Shown here: positions 1-8,746 of the stretch, piece after piece | How positions within the stretch are numbered: position 1 is the first letter of the stretch | Layout of the letters: each line of letters begins with the position of its first letter | Assembly: GCF_013177695.1 (NCBI RefSeq) | Contig: NZ_WOEY01000027.1 | Coordinates: 62,001 to 126,000, forward strand | Origin: Paraburkholderia solitsugae | Lineage (GTDB): Bacteria; Pseudomonadota; Gammaproteobacteria; Burkholderiales; Burkholderiaceae | Length of the DNA: 64,000 bases | Direction of reading: 5' to 3' | The notes under the pieces: generated by a model | What the model saw: only the letters and a program-made list of their open reading frames with translations | What the model was told of the DNA's origin: nothing | Databases searched by the model: none | Made by a program: the position numbers and the translations under genes

Positions 1-402
1 GAAGCTGCGCGGCTGATGGGTCTGAACGTCGACCGCACGCTGGTGATGGCTTACGCGGTAAGCGGCCTGCTCGCCGGCATGGCGGGGGTGATCCTGGCCG
101 CGCAATTCGGTGCCGGTCAGCCGAACGAAGGCGTCGGCTGGGAGCTGTTCGCGATCTCGGCGGTGGTGCTCGGGGGCACCTTGCTGACCGGCGGCGAAGG
201 CTCGATTGCGATGACGATTGCCGGCGTGTTGCTGCTCGGGCTGGTGTTCAATCTGCTGAACTTCGAAAACGGCCTAGGGTTCATCAGCCTCTCGGCGTAC
301 TGGCAGTCGGTGATTCGCGGCGTGTTTCTGCTGCTGGTGATCGTGTTGCAGGCGAGAGTGTTGAAGCAGCGCGGCAAGAAGCGTGTTGCTGCTGCAGCGT
401 AA
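1..402 (+). CDS. Sugar ABC transporter permease, RbsC-type, C-terminal part (5' end outside window)
   Basis: The reading frame is open from base 1, so only the last 133 residues are present. It opens with EAARLMGLNVDR, which matches the cytoplasmic EAA-like loop of branched-chain/ribose-type permeases (BPD_transp_2 family). At least three hydrophobic membrane segments and a basic tail follow. In this family the protein forms the inner-membrane channel of a sugar importer, together with an ATPase and a periplasmic binding protein, whose genes would lie upstream. The substrate cannot be told from this fragment. It is followed by a long non-coding stretch, so it is probably the last gene of its operon. 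Confidence 0.85.
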   Translation, partial: EAARLMGLNVDRTLVMAYAVSGLLAGMAGVILAAQFGAGQPNEGVGWELFAISAVVLGGTLLTGGEGSIAMTIAGVLLLGLVFNLLNFENGLGFISLSAYWQSVIRGVFLLLVIVLQARVLKQRGKKRVAAAA

Positions 403-1159
403 TCCGCAATGAGCTGGCGGCCCGGCGGGCCGACTGCAGCATGGCATACCGGAGATCCGGGCAATTGCCGCTTCTTGCCGACTGCGCCGGCGTTACCAAA
501 ACACAACGCGCGACGCGCCTCGGGCAACACGGGATTGCGGCGGATAGGGAGATAGCAACCTCGCCCGGGCGCCATCCGGAGTGATCACGATGTGACGCGC
601 CACTCTCCGCACATAGACTGGGATTCAGGCTGTTTAAGCGTCCACCAATTCCTGTCTGTGTACCAACACTGCACGCCAAACCGGCGCTAATAAAGGCCGC
701 TGCACATCCCGCCCCTCCACTGCGCCTCTATCAACTTCCACACCGATTGCCCCTGCTTTTGCCAGTTTTATCAGCAGGGTCAATGCTGCGGCGCACGGCG
801 GGTTTCGGTATCATCTTGAAAATGTTGCTTGTGCGACGCGCCTATCCGGCGCATGCCGGGCAACCGATGGCAGCCGCCCTGCGCGGTTTTCGCCCATCGC
901 CGTACCCTTGCTGAAGCGCGGCTGCAGCCACGCCAACGTACTTCGCGGCGCCGATCGTAACGACGCCGGCGCCGACGCTTCCAGGTCCGGTAACCCGCTT
1001 CACCACGCTCAACCGCCGCGCCGCAGCCCTCAGGCAGCGGGCGCGGTAAAATAGCGGATTGCGCGTGATTCCCGATCTCGGGTTAGCGCAGCATCGCCCT
1101 TGCCGTGCCGGCCGGCTCAAACGACTGGCCGCCTTTGTTTTCGCACTATCCAAGAAGCC
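403..1159. other. Intergenic region, no gene recognised
   Basis: This 757-base stretch lies between the permease stop and fpr. The open frames in it run on the opposite strand, have arginine/alanine-rich low-complexity translations and no ribosome-binding site, so I do not call them. An AT-richer patch (TAAAAT near 1047) about 110 bases before fpr could be part of its promoter, but no convincing -35 element accompanies it. Confidence 0.5.
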
Positions 1160-1930
1160 ATGAGCAACCTGAATTCACAAACCGTCCTGAGCGTCCATCA
1201 CTGGACCGATACGCTTTTCAGCTTCACCTGCACGCGCGATCCGTCGTTCCGTTTCGAAAACGGCCAGTTCACGATGGTGGGCCTCGAAGTCGATGGCAAG
1301 CCGCTGATCCGCGCCTACAGCCTGGCGAGTGCGAACTACGAAGAGCACCTCGAATTCCTGAGCATCAAGGTGCAGGACGGCCCGCTCACGTCGCGCCTGC
1401 AGCACTTGAAGGTCGGCGACGAAGTCCTGATCGGCAAGAAGCCGGTCGGCACGCTGATGGCCGACAACCTGCTGCCGGGCAAGACGCTGTGGCTGCTGTC
1501 CACCGGCACGGGTCTCGCGCCGTTCATGTCGATCATCAAAGATCCGGACATTTACGACCGCTACGAACGCGTGGTCCTGACGCACACCTGCCGTTTCGTC
1601 GACGAACTGGCGTACAAGGAATACATCACGGATCACCTGCCGGCGCACGAGCATCTCGGCGAGCTGGTGCAGGAAAAGCTGCTCTACTACCCGACGGTGA
1701 CGCGTGAAGCGTTCCAGAACCGCGGCCGCATCACCGAACTGATCGAAACCGAAAAGCTGTTCGCCGACCTCGGCGTGCCGGGCTTCTCGCTCGAAGACGA
1801 CCGCGTGATGCTGTGCGGCAGCCCGCACATGCTGCGCGACACGCGTAAGCTGCTCGACGACCTGGGCTTCCAGGAAGGCAGCAACAACGCGCCGGGTCAC
1901 TACGTGGTCGAAAAGGCGTTCGTGGGTTAA
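1160..1930 (+). CDS. fpr: Ferredoxin--NADP(+) reductase
   Basis: This 256-residue cytoplasmic flavoprotein transfers electrons between NADPH and ferredoxin/flavodoxin. The FAD-binding signature RAYS is at residues 51-54 and the nicotinamide-nucleotide loop GTGLAPF at 116-122. CGSP lies near residue 217, and the protein ends VEKAFVG, the C-terminus typical of bacterial FPRs of the Azotobacter/Pseudomonas subclass. I start at the ATG at 1160 rather than the frame's earlier ATG at 1100, because MSNLNSQTVL is the usual beginning of this family and the upstream 20 codons look non-coding. It is monocistronic and followed by a clear terminator. Confidence 0.93.
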   Translation: MSNLNSQTVLSVHHWTDTLFSFTCTRDPSFRFENGQFTMVGLEVDGKPLIRAYSLASANYEEHLEFLSIKVQDGPLTSRLQHLKVGDEVLIGKKPVGTLMADNLLPGKTLWLLSTGTGLAPFMSIIKDPDIYDRYERVVLTHTCRFVDELAYKEYITDHLPAHEHLGELVQEKLLYYPTVTREAFQNRGRITELIETEKLFADLGVPGFSLEDDRVMLCGSPHMLRDTRKLLDDLGFQEGSNNAPGHYVVEKAFVG

Positions 1931-1970
1931 GCGGACGCGTGGATTGAGCGGCTAACGCCGCGTACTCAGC

Positions 1971-1997
1971 AAAAAGGAGCCTTCGGGCTCCTTTTTT
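1971..1997 (+). terminator. Rho-independent terminator of fpr
   Basis: A GGAGCC / GGCTCC stem with a TTCG tetraloop is preceded by an A-run and followed by six T residues. It begins 40 bases after the fpr stop codon. UUCG-capped GC stems with a U-tract are canonical intrinsic terminators. Confidence 0.9.
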
Positions 1998-2362
1998 GTT
2001 GCTCAGTTACAAATTGGCGCCATCGTCCTGACATTTGACGTCAGCATTTTTCCTACAAAACCGGCATTGCAAAACATCAACCATTGCGTGAAATGTACGC
2101 GCTAACCCTTGGTGTGCCTGCATTTTTTCTTTTTTTAAGATATCATCGCGGCGCACGATCGGTCGGTTTACATGCCCGCCATGGTACGACCGGCATGTTA
2201 CTGAATGTAAATTTCGTTACGCCGCACCGTAGCAATTTGTCTGTCGCGCACATCGCGTAAAGAACACCACTGGAGGCCAGAGACTCGCATGCGTTCTTTT
2301 GTCTTCGCGCCGCCGATGCGCACCCGCTTCGCTGTCCACACTGCTTCCTGAGAGGGAAAGTC
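1998..2362. other. Intergenic region upstream of the histidine kinase, with an inverted repeat
   Basis: No gene is seen. The stretch is AT-richer than its neighbours (a T-rich run near 2125-2145). It contains an inverted repeat, ACATGCC (2170-2176) and GGCATGT (2192-2198), about 165 bases before the kinase start. It probably holds the kinase/regulator promoter, and the repeat could be an operator, but nothing identifies a binding protein. Confidence 0.4.
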
Positions 2363-3199
2363 ATGGATACGTCGACTGTCGTCCCGTTTAGCCCCCACAT
2401 TCCGCCTTCGCTTGCCCACGCCGCGCCGCAATCCGCCGCTGAGCGTGAACTTGCGCAACTGCGCGCCCGCGTGCGTGAACTGTCGGCTGAACTGGTTCAG
2501 GCGCGGGAAGCTGCCTGCCGCCATGTGGCGCGCGAGCTGCACGACGGCGTGGGTGCCGAGCTGACCGCGACGCGTTTCGCCCTTGCCGGCGTCGAAACCT
2601 GGCTGCCCGCCGACGCGCCGCCGCAATGCGCCGCCGCGCTCGCCGTCGCGAATCGTTCGCTCGACGCCGCGTGCGCCGCCAGCCGCCAGGCCGTCGCGGA
2701 ACTGCATGCACCGTCGCTCGAGGCGGGCATTGTCGGCGCGCTGGCGCATTGGACCGGCGACTTCGCCACACGCACGCAACTGCGCACGAGTTTCGTCTGC
2801 CCGGCCGACGTGCGGCTCACCCGGCTGCCCGCCGACGCGGCGCTGGCCGTGTTCCGGGTCGCCCAGGAAGCGCTGAACAATATTGCCAAGCACGCGCGCG
2901 CCGAATCCGCCGACGTGCGGATCGAAACCGGCCGCCACCACCTGACGCTGATCGTCAGCGACGACGGCATCGGCATGACACGCAGCGCCCGCAGCCGTCG
3001 CGGTCATTTCGGCCTGAGCGGTATGCAGGCGCGCTGCGCCGCCTTCGATGGCACGCTGCACGTCAGCGCCCGGCGAGTCGCCTCTCGTCGCGGCGAGAGC
3101 GACAAAGCGTCGCGCGGCACGCTGGTGCGTGCCCGCTTTGCGTGGGAGGCGATGCTGGCGAGCGCACGGGGCGCCGAGCGTCGCGCGCTGCAATCGTGA
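2363..3199 (+). CDS. Sensor histidine kinase, NarX/DegS-type, without a sensor domain
   Basis: A 278-residue kinase with a short coiled-coil start (about 25-50). A HisKA_3 dimerisation motif, RHVARELHDGVG, carries the likely phospho-acceptor His60. The GHKL ATPase domain follows, with N-box QEALNNIAKHA, G1 box DDGIG and G2 box GLSGM. No transmembrane segment, PAS or GAF domain is present, so it must be cytosolic and receive its signal from its short N-terminus or a partner. The ATG at 2363 follows an AGAGGGA ribosome-binding site. The response-regulator gene starts 10 bases after its stop, so the two form an operon and cognate pair. The signal and targets cannot be inferred. Confidence 0.88.
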   Translation: MDTSTVVPFSPHIPPSLAHAAPQSAAERELAQLRARVRELSAELVQAREAACRHVARELHDGVGAELTATRFALAGVETWLPADAPPQCAAALAVANRSLDAACAASRQAVAELHAPSLEAGIVGALAHWTGDFATRTQLRTSFVCPADVRLTRLPADAALAVFRVAQEALNNIAKHARAESADVRIETGRHHLTLIVSDDGIGMTRSARSRRGHFGLSGMQARCAAFDGTLHVSARRVASRRGESDKASRGTLVRARFAWEAMLASARGAERRALQS

Positions 3200-3209
3200 G
3201 CACGCCACC

Positions 3210-3866
3210 ATGAGCCTGCGCATCCTGCTCGCCGACGACCACGCGGTGGTTCGTCAGGGCGTCCGCCAGTTGCTGCTCGACCGCGGCGTGGCGCGCGAAG
3301 TCACAGAGGCGCAAAGCGGCGCCGAAGCGCTCGAGGCCGTCGCCCAGCACAGCTACGACGTGGTGCTGCTCGATATTTCGCTGCCCGACATGAATGGCGT
3401 CGAAGTGCTCAAGCGTCTGAAGCGCAAAGCGCCGCGCGTGGCCGTCCTGATGTTCTCGATGTACCGCGAGGACCAGTACGCCGTGCGTGCGCTAAAGGCA
3501 GGCGCCGCCGGCTACCTGTCGAAAACAGTCGACGCCGCGCAGATGATCGGCGCGATCCAGCAGGTCGTGGCGGGCCGTAAATACGTCAGCCCGGCCATGG
3601 CTGAAGCGCTGGCGGACTACGTCTCGTTCGACGGCGAACAATTGCCGCACGAAAAGCTCTCGGACCGCGAATACCAGACGCTTTGCATGCTCGCGTCCGG
3701 CAAGCGGCTGACGGATATCGCCATGGCGTTATCGCTCTCGGTGAAGACGGTCAGTGTGTACCGCACCCGGCTGCTCGAAAAAATGAAGCTGCGCAATAAC
3801 GCCGAGCTGACCTTCTATGTGATGAGCAACCGTCTCGTCGATCTGAATCCGGCGATGGCCGGCTGA
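3210..3866 (+). CDS. Response regulator, NarL/FixJ (LuxR) family
   Basis: A 218-residue two-domain regulator. The receiver domain (about 4-118) shows the acidic pair Asp9-Asp10, phospho-acceptor Asp55 in LLDISLPD, switch residue Ser83 and Lys105. A LuxR-type helix-turn-helix (about 150-205; LSDREYQTLCMLASGK, then SVKTVSVYRTRLLEKM) binds DNA. It lies immediately downstream of the sensor-less kinase and presumably receives phosphate from it. I start at ATG 3210 (MSLRILLADD); the in-frame extension upstream overlaps the kinase and lacks receiver-domain sequence. Confidence 0.92.
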   Translation: MSLRILLADDHAVVRQGVRQLLLDRGVAREVTEAQSGAEALEAVAQHSYDVVLLDISLPDMNGVEVLKRLKRKAPRVAVLMFSMYREDQYAVRALKAGAAGYLSKTVDAAQMIGAIQQVVAGRKYVSPAMAEALADYVSFDGEQLPHEKLSDREYQTLCMLASGKRLTDIAMALSLSVKTVSVYRTRLLEKMKLRNNAELTFYVMSNRLVDLNPAMAG

Positions 3867-4152
3867 AGCCATTTCTCTGCGCTCACTGAATAGCGTGCGA
3901 TCGTCGCCGAGGCAATCGCGAGAGAGCAATTCCCACCCGGATTGAGGGCGCCTCGGGCGAAAGCTTCGCAACCAGCTTGAAATCCGCAGACAAACGTCAC
4001 ATCCGAATCGCCTCCGCCCGGCATTATCCGCCCTCCCAACAGACGGTAAAGACATCGTCCCAAAATGGTGCAGAGGCGCGGTTCCGTTAAAATCGAGGGT
4101 TTCCCCGACATTCGGCGCGCAAGATGCGTGCACAACTGGAGACCCACCGCCA

Positions 4153-5553
4153 ATGTCCCTGTTTCGCAAAAAGAGCGTCGAGCACATGATCGCCGCGAGC
4201 GCCCAGAACGCCGGGCTGAAGAAAGCGCTTGGCGCGCTCGATCTGACTTTCCTCGGCGTCGGCGCCATTATCGGCACCGGCATTTTCGTGCTGACCGGCA
4301 CGGGCGCGGTTCAGGCCGGCCCGGCGCTGATGGTCTCGTTCCTGATCGCAGCGATTGCCTGTGGGTTCGCCGCGCTCGCCTATGCCGAGTTTGCGTCGAC
4401 GATTCCGGTCGCGGGCTCCATCTATACGTATTCGTACGCGACGCTTGGCGAACTGGCCGCGTGGATCATCGGCTGGGACTTGATGCTCGAGTATGGGCTG
4501 GCCACATCAGCGGTGTCGGTCGGCTGGTCGGGCTATCTGCAATCGCTGTTGTCGGGTTTCGGCGTGAGCTTGCCGGTTGCGCTGTCGGCGGCGCCTGGTG
4601 CCTTGCCGGGGCACGAAACGTGGTTCAACCTGCCCGCTTTCCTTGTGATGATGGCGATCACGGCACTGTTGTCGCTTGGCGTGCGCGAATCTGCACGGAT
4701 CAACAACATCATGGTGGCGATCAAGGTGATCGTGGTGTTGCTGGTGATTGGTGTGGGCGTTTTCCACGTGACGCCGGCGAACTGGCATCCGTTCATGCCG
4801 AACGGCTGGAACGGCGTGTTCGGCGCGGCGGCGGTGATGTTCTTCGCGTTCATCGGTTTCGATTCGGTGTCTTCCGCTGCGGAAGAAGTGAAGGATCCGA
4901 AGCGCGATCTGCCGATTGGGATCATTGCGTCGCTGGGCGTGTGCGCGGTGCTGTACGTTGCTGTGGCGGCTGTGGTGACCGGTATCGTGCCGTCGGCGCA
5001 GTTCGCGAATATCTCGCACCCGGTGTCGTATGCCTTGCAGGTAGCGGGTCAGAAGTGGGTTGCGGGCTTTATCGACCTTGGCGCCGTGCTGGGCATGCTG
5101 ACGGTGATTCTGGTGATGGCTTATGGCCAGACGCGCGTGATTTTTGCGATGTCGCGGGATGGGTTGTTGCCGGCGAAGCTTTCGAAGGTGCATCCGAAGT
5201 TTGCTACGCCGTTCTTTACGACGTGGCTCGTGGGGATTTTCTTCGGGCTGATTGGCGCGCTGGTGCCGTTGAATGTGCTGGCTGAGCTGATCAATATCGG
5301 CACGTTGGCCGCGTTTTCGATGGTGTCGATTGCGGTTCTTGTTTTGCGCAAGACGCATCCTGAGTTGCCGCGGGCTTTCCGGTGCCCTGGTGTGCCGGTG
5401 GTGCCGGTGTTGGCTGTCGCCTCGTGTCTGTTTTTGATGGCTAATCTTCAGGCGGTGACCTGGGTGGCGTTTGTGGTTTGGTTACTGATTGGGATGGTCA
5501 TTTATTTTGGCTATTCGCGGCGGCATTCCAAATTGGCTCCAATGAAAATTTGA
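4153..5553 (+). CDS. APC-superfamily amino acid permease (cationic amino acid transporter-like)
   Basis: A 466-residue inner-membrane protein with about 12 hydrophobic helices. The first helix carries the APC consensus GVGAIIGTGIFVLTG, which binds the amino-acid backbone in this superfamily. The N-terminus LKKALGALDLTFLGVGAIIG and the conserved FAFIGFDSVSSAAEEVKDPKRDLP loop resemble the CAT/YfnA branch, which often imports basic or branched amino acids; the exact substrate is inferred only to class. It is alone on its strand, with 286 bases of non-coding DNA upstream, and runs straight into the mosaic repeat region at its 3' end. Confidence 0.88.
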   Translation: MSLFRKKSVEHMIAASAQNAGLKKALGALDLTFLGVGAIIGTGIFVLTGTGAVQAGPALMVSFLIAAIACGFAALAYAEFASTIPVAGSIYTYSYATLGELAAWIIGWDLMLEYGLATSAVSVGWSGYLQSLLSGFGVSLPVALSAAPGALPGHETWFNLPAFLVMMAITALLSLGVRESARINNIMVAIKVIVVLLVIGVGVFHVTPANWHPFMPNGWNGVFGAAAVMFFAFIGFDSVSSAAEEVKDPKRDLPIGIIASLGVCAVLYVAVAAVVTGIVPSAQFANISHPVSYALQVAGQKWVAGFIDLGAVLGMLTVILVMAYGQTRVIFAMSRDGLLPAKLSKVHPKFATPFFTTWLVGIFFGLIGALVPLNVLAELINIGTLAAFSMVSIAVLVLRKTHPELPRAFRCPGVPVVPVLAVASCLFLMANLQAVTWVAFVVWLLIGMVIYFGYSRRHSKLAPMKI

Positions 5554-5654
5554 GGTTTTTTGCCTGCGCGGCGCTTTTGTCTGTATGCCTGCGGCGTTGG
5601 CCTTTCCCTGATTTCTTATTGGTTTATTAGCGTCGCCCCTGTGCGGGGCGGGCA

Positions 5655-5689
5655 CCTACTTTTCTTTGCCTGCTGCAAAGAAAAGTAGG
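5655..5689. repeat. Hairpin repeat element, left copy
   Basis: Perfect 15-base arms, CCTACTTTTCTTTGC (5655-5669) and GCAAAGAAAAGTAGG (5675-5689), with a 5-base loop. The same arms recur at 6325-6359 with a different loop. Because it lies about 100 bases after the permease stop it might act as a transcript 3'-end stabiliser, but its reuse marks it as a dispersed repeat. Confidence 0.85.
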
Positions 5690-6047
5690 CAAAAGAAAGC
5701 AGCTCAAACCGCTAGCTCTTAAGCGGGTCCCCCGCACAGTTGCGGTAGTGGTGCATCTGGAATCCGTGCCCTCGCACCTTCAGCGTCAGTGACAAACCGC
5801 TCATCAGCTCCCACTCCGCACTGCGTGCGTCGCGGATGGGTATGCATGGGAAACCAGGGGCTTCGCTTTGCGCAGCGGGGACCATCGGCTTCGCCTCGGC
5901 AAAGTGCTTCCGCACTCAGAGGCGAACCCCACTTCAAATGAAGTGTCAATGTGCCGCACCCGCACCCGCACCCGCACCCGCACCCGCACCCGCACCCGCA
6001 CCCGCACCCGCATTCTCTCAGCCTCTTAGCCTCTCACTTGTACACTT

Positions 6048-6094
<47 letters not shown>

Positions 6095-6324
6095 TACAGC
6101 CGCAGTGGTGATGGAATGGCGAGTCGCGGTACCGGGCAAAACGCGAGAGCTAAAGCGTAGCGGGTGGTTTTATGAAGTGCTCTTCGGCGCGCGCAGCGCC
6201 GCCGGAAGTATGACTGCCTTGTCACTGAGGCCGAATGTGCGAGGGCACAGATTCCAGATGCACCACTACCGCAACTGTGCGAGGAGCCCGCTTAAGAATT
6301 AGCGGTTTGAGCCGCTTTCTTTTG

Positions 6325-6359
6325 CCTACTTTTCTTTGCGGCAAGCAAAGAAAAGTAGG
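6325..6359. repeat. Hairpin repeat element, right copy
   Basis: Second copy of the 15-base-arm hairpin, with loop GGCAA. Its flanks continue as an inverted copy of the left-arm sequence, including the segment around GGTGCATCTGGAATC (about 5750) matched by GATTCCAGATGCACC (about 6250). Confidence 0.85.
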
Positions 6360-6580
6360 TGCCTGCCCCGCACAGGGGCGACGCTAATAAACCGATATCA
6401 AATCAAGGAAAGGCCAACGCCGTAGGCACACAGAAACAAGCGCCGAACAGGCATACAAGGGCAGGAAAGCCCAACGCCGCAGGCACACAGAAACAAGCGC
6501 CGCACAGGCAACCAGCTCAAGGAAAGCCCAACGCCGTAGGCGCACAGAACCAAGCGCCGCGAAGGCAAACAAACCGATCC

Positions 6581-7564
6581 TTAACCCCCGCGGCCCTTAC
6601 TGCGCCGCCACGTCTCCGACGGCAACTCCCCAAACTGCCCTCGATACTCGTTGGAGAAATTCCCAAAATGCCAAAACCCCCACCGCGTAGCGACCTCAGT
6701 AACAGACCCGGAACCTCGCAATTCACGCCGCACGTGATCGAGCCGAACCGCTCGTATATACGCTGAAGGATTCACCCCAAGGGTATCCTCAAACGCATAT
6801 TGCAACGTTCGCCGGCTCGCGTGAAACCGCGCACATAGTTCGGCAACAGACAGCGGGCAATCCGGCGACTCTTCCACCACCTCGCGAATCCCTCGCACGA
6901 GCTGCCAATTCCGCGCGGTACGTGCCTCGACATTCCCGTGCGGGTCCGCATGCTGCATGCCCTGCAATGTCTCAGCGAGACCGAAGATCACCGACTTCTC
7001 AAACGACGCCGCCACGTCGGCATCATCGAGCAAAGTCGGCGTCGCAGCCACGGCATCGAGCAAATTCTTCAGCACTTCGCGAAAGCCCTGCAATCTCACA
7101 GGATCGACATTCACTACGCCAGGCTTCGTGCCCAGCAGCGATGTAATTTCATCGAGCTGCGAGCGCACCCGTTCATCGCCGATCGCACCAGGCTCGATCT
7201 CCAGATTCACTACGACGTGCTTATCGGGCGATAGAAACTCAAACCCGCCATCGCCGGAAAATACATGCAGGCCGTCGCGATGACTCGTCTGCCCACACAG
7301 CAGTGCATGCCCTTCGAGTTGAAACGGAACGCCCACCGCCAGCTTGGATCGCGCCACCTGGCCGCGTTGATAGACCGTGCGGTTCAGCCGTTCCACCAGC
7401 ACCCGCACGCCGCCCGCAAAAAACGAACTCACCGAGCCGTCGAAGGCGCCGCGCGAAATCTGGCAATAGCTCTGGTTCCACGCGTCGAGCAACATCGCCT
7501 GCTCGTCGATGTTCCGGCAACAGCGAATCTCGACGGCGCTGCTTGTCTGATTGACCGGCTGCAT
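6581..7564 (-). CDS. AraC-family transcriptional regulator (EutR-like)
   Basis: A 327-residue protein with an N-terminal effector/dimerisation region and a C-terminal AraC double helix-turn-helix (about 225-320). The HTH includes LSVAELCARFHASRRTLQYA and the second-HTH core VTEVATRWGFWHFGNFSNEY. The N-terminal segment SYCQISRGAFDGSV and the overall plan resemble the EutR group of activators; the inducer is unknown. I start at ATG 7564 (MQPVNQ) because GGGAGA sits five bases upstream; an ATG eight codons earlier lacks a ribosome-binding site. It is transcribed away from the SDR and permease genes and probably controls them. Its 3' end abuts the mosaic repeat block. Confidence 0.85.
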   Translation of the reverse strand: MQPVNQTSSAVEIRCCRNIDEQAMLLDAWNQSYCQISRGAFDGSVSSFFAGGVRVLVERLNRTVYQRGQVARSKLAVGVPFQLEGHALLCGQTSHRDGLHVFSGDGGFEFLSPDKHVVVNLEIEPGAIGDERVRSQLDEITSLLGTKPGVVNVDPVRLQGFREVLKNLLDAVAATPTLLDDADVAASFEKSVIFGLAETLQGMQHADPHGNVEARTARNWQLVRGIREVVEESPDCPLSVAELCARFHASRRTLQYAFEDTLGVNPSAYIRAVRLDHVRRELRGSGSVTEVATRWGFWHFGNFSNEYRGQFGELPSETWRRSKGRGG

Positions 7565-7893
7565 AGCTTCTCCCGATTCTGGTGGCACTCCCCGAAAGCC
7601 TCGTGCCGATCAGTGTATGCGAAAAAAAAACCGCGCCGCAGTGTTGAAGCGACCCATCCCGGGCAGTCACGCGCCGCTTCCTGCTCCGTGTCCGCACATA
7701 TCACGAGCACGGAGGCAACCAGATGCGGCAAGCATCCAGACCTGTCTGTAATGAATTTGTCAGTAACCCGGATTTTTACGGGATTTTTACTTTTTGCCAA
7801 TTTTGGATAGTCGCCGCTTTTTGCCGCCCCTACTTTGTGCACAAGGCGACGCAATCGAACGCAACGCACTGGACACTAGAACGGGAGTCACGC
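7565..7893. promoter_or_regulatory. Divergent control region between AraC regulator and SDR/permease genes
   Basis: This 329-base region separates the leftward regulator from the rightward SDR gene and should hold both promoters. A ten-base direct repeat, GGATTTTTAC, occurs at 7770-7779 and 7781-7790. Its 11-base period, about one helical turn, is the spacing expected of tandem half-sites for an AraC-type activator. It lies about 105 bases before the SDR start, in an AT-rich patch that would suit a promoter just downstream. Confidence 0.45.
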
Positions 7894-8670
7894 ATGAGCA
7901 GATCGGCAGGCAGGCTTGAGGGCAAGATCGCAATCGTGTCAGGCGGCGCAACCGGCGCGGGTGGTGCGGCGTCGCTGCTGTTCGCGCAGGAAGGCGCGCA
8001 GGTCGCCGTGGTCGATATCAATACCGATGCAGGCGAGGAAGTCGTGACACGAATTCGCGCGGCAGGCGGCACAGCCGAACTGTTTGCCGCCGATGTGTCG
8101 AAGCGCGAAGCGGTGGAAACCGCCGTGGCGAACGTCATGGCGCGCTTCGGGCGCATCGACGTGCTGTTCAACCACGCCGGCAGCATCGTCGTGAAGCCGT
8201 TCGTCGATACCACGGACGAAGACTACGACTGGCTCATGAACGTCAACGTGAAAAGCATGTTCATGATGACGCGCGCGGTGCTGCCGCACATGCTCGCCGC
8301 GGGCGGCGGTTCGATCGTGTGCACGGCGTCGATCTCGTCGGTGGCGGCCACGCCGCTCGAAGTGCTGTACTGCACGACCAAAGGCGCGTGCGCCATGTTC
8401 GCGCGGTCGATTGCCGTCGAGTATCGCGACCGTGGTATTCGCTGCAATGCCGTGTGCCCCGGATTCATCGATACGCCGCATGGGCGCCGTGAAATCAGTG
8501 CGCTCGCGAAGTATGGCTTCGATGCGAGCGAGGCGGCGCTGTCGGTGCAGCAGGGCCGTCTGTGCGCGCCGGAAGAAGTCGCGCGCGCCGCGCTCTTTCT
8601 CGCCAGCGACGACGCCAGTTTCGTCAACGGCGCACACCTGTACGTGGATAACTGCTTCACGGCTGCGTGA
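7894..8670 (+). CDS. SDR-family NAD(P)-dependent oxidoreductase
   Basis: A 258-residue classical short-chain dehydrogenase/reductase. The cofactor loop SGGATGAGG is at residues 16-24, NHAG (a variant of NNAG) at 93-96, and the catalytic triad Ser146, Tyr159 and Lys163 (YxxxK). Asp41 after the second strand (VVDIN) suggests NAD(H) preference. Start ATG 7894 follows GGGAG. The substrate is probably an alcohol or keto compound brought in by the adjacent permease, but this is inference. It is divergent from the AraC regulator and 76 bases upstream of the permease, likely one transcription unit. Confidence 0.88.
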   Translation: MSRSAGRLEGKIAIVSGGATGAGGAASLLFAQEGAQVAVVDINTDAGEEVVTRIRAAGGTAELFAADVSKREAVETAVANVMARFGRIDVLFNHAGSIVVKPFVDTTDEDYDWLMNVNVKSMFMMTRAVLPHMLAAGGGSIVCTASISSVAATPLEVLYCTTKGACAMFARSIAVEYRDRGIRCNAVCPGFIDTPHGRREISALAKYGFDASEAALSVQQGRLCAPEEVARAALFLASDDASFVNGAHLYVDNCFTAA

Positions 8671-8746
8671 GCCGGTCCTTCGTCGCGCGGTCACGCCTCT
8701 GCATCGCTTAGCCGCTTCGTCATAACCCTGTTCAAAGGATCGCGTC

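Noticed and set aside
4065..5285. Plus-strand frame of about 406 codons overlapping the APC permease
   Set aside because: It lies in another frame of the same strand with Arg/Gly-rich translation and no ribosome-binding site; the permease frame has clear family motifs.
6407..6575. Three ~56-base direct repeats considered as a CRISPR array
   Set aside because: Units are contiguous and diverged over their whole length, without unique spacers, and there are no cas genes.
6359..6766. Plus-strand frame of 135 codons over the 56-base repeats
   Set aside because: Its repeats mirror the DNA repeats, it overlaps the AraC gene's 3' end in antisense, and it has no ribosome-binding site.
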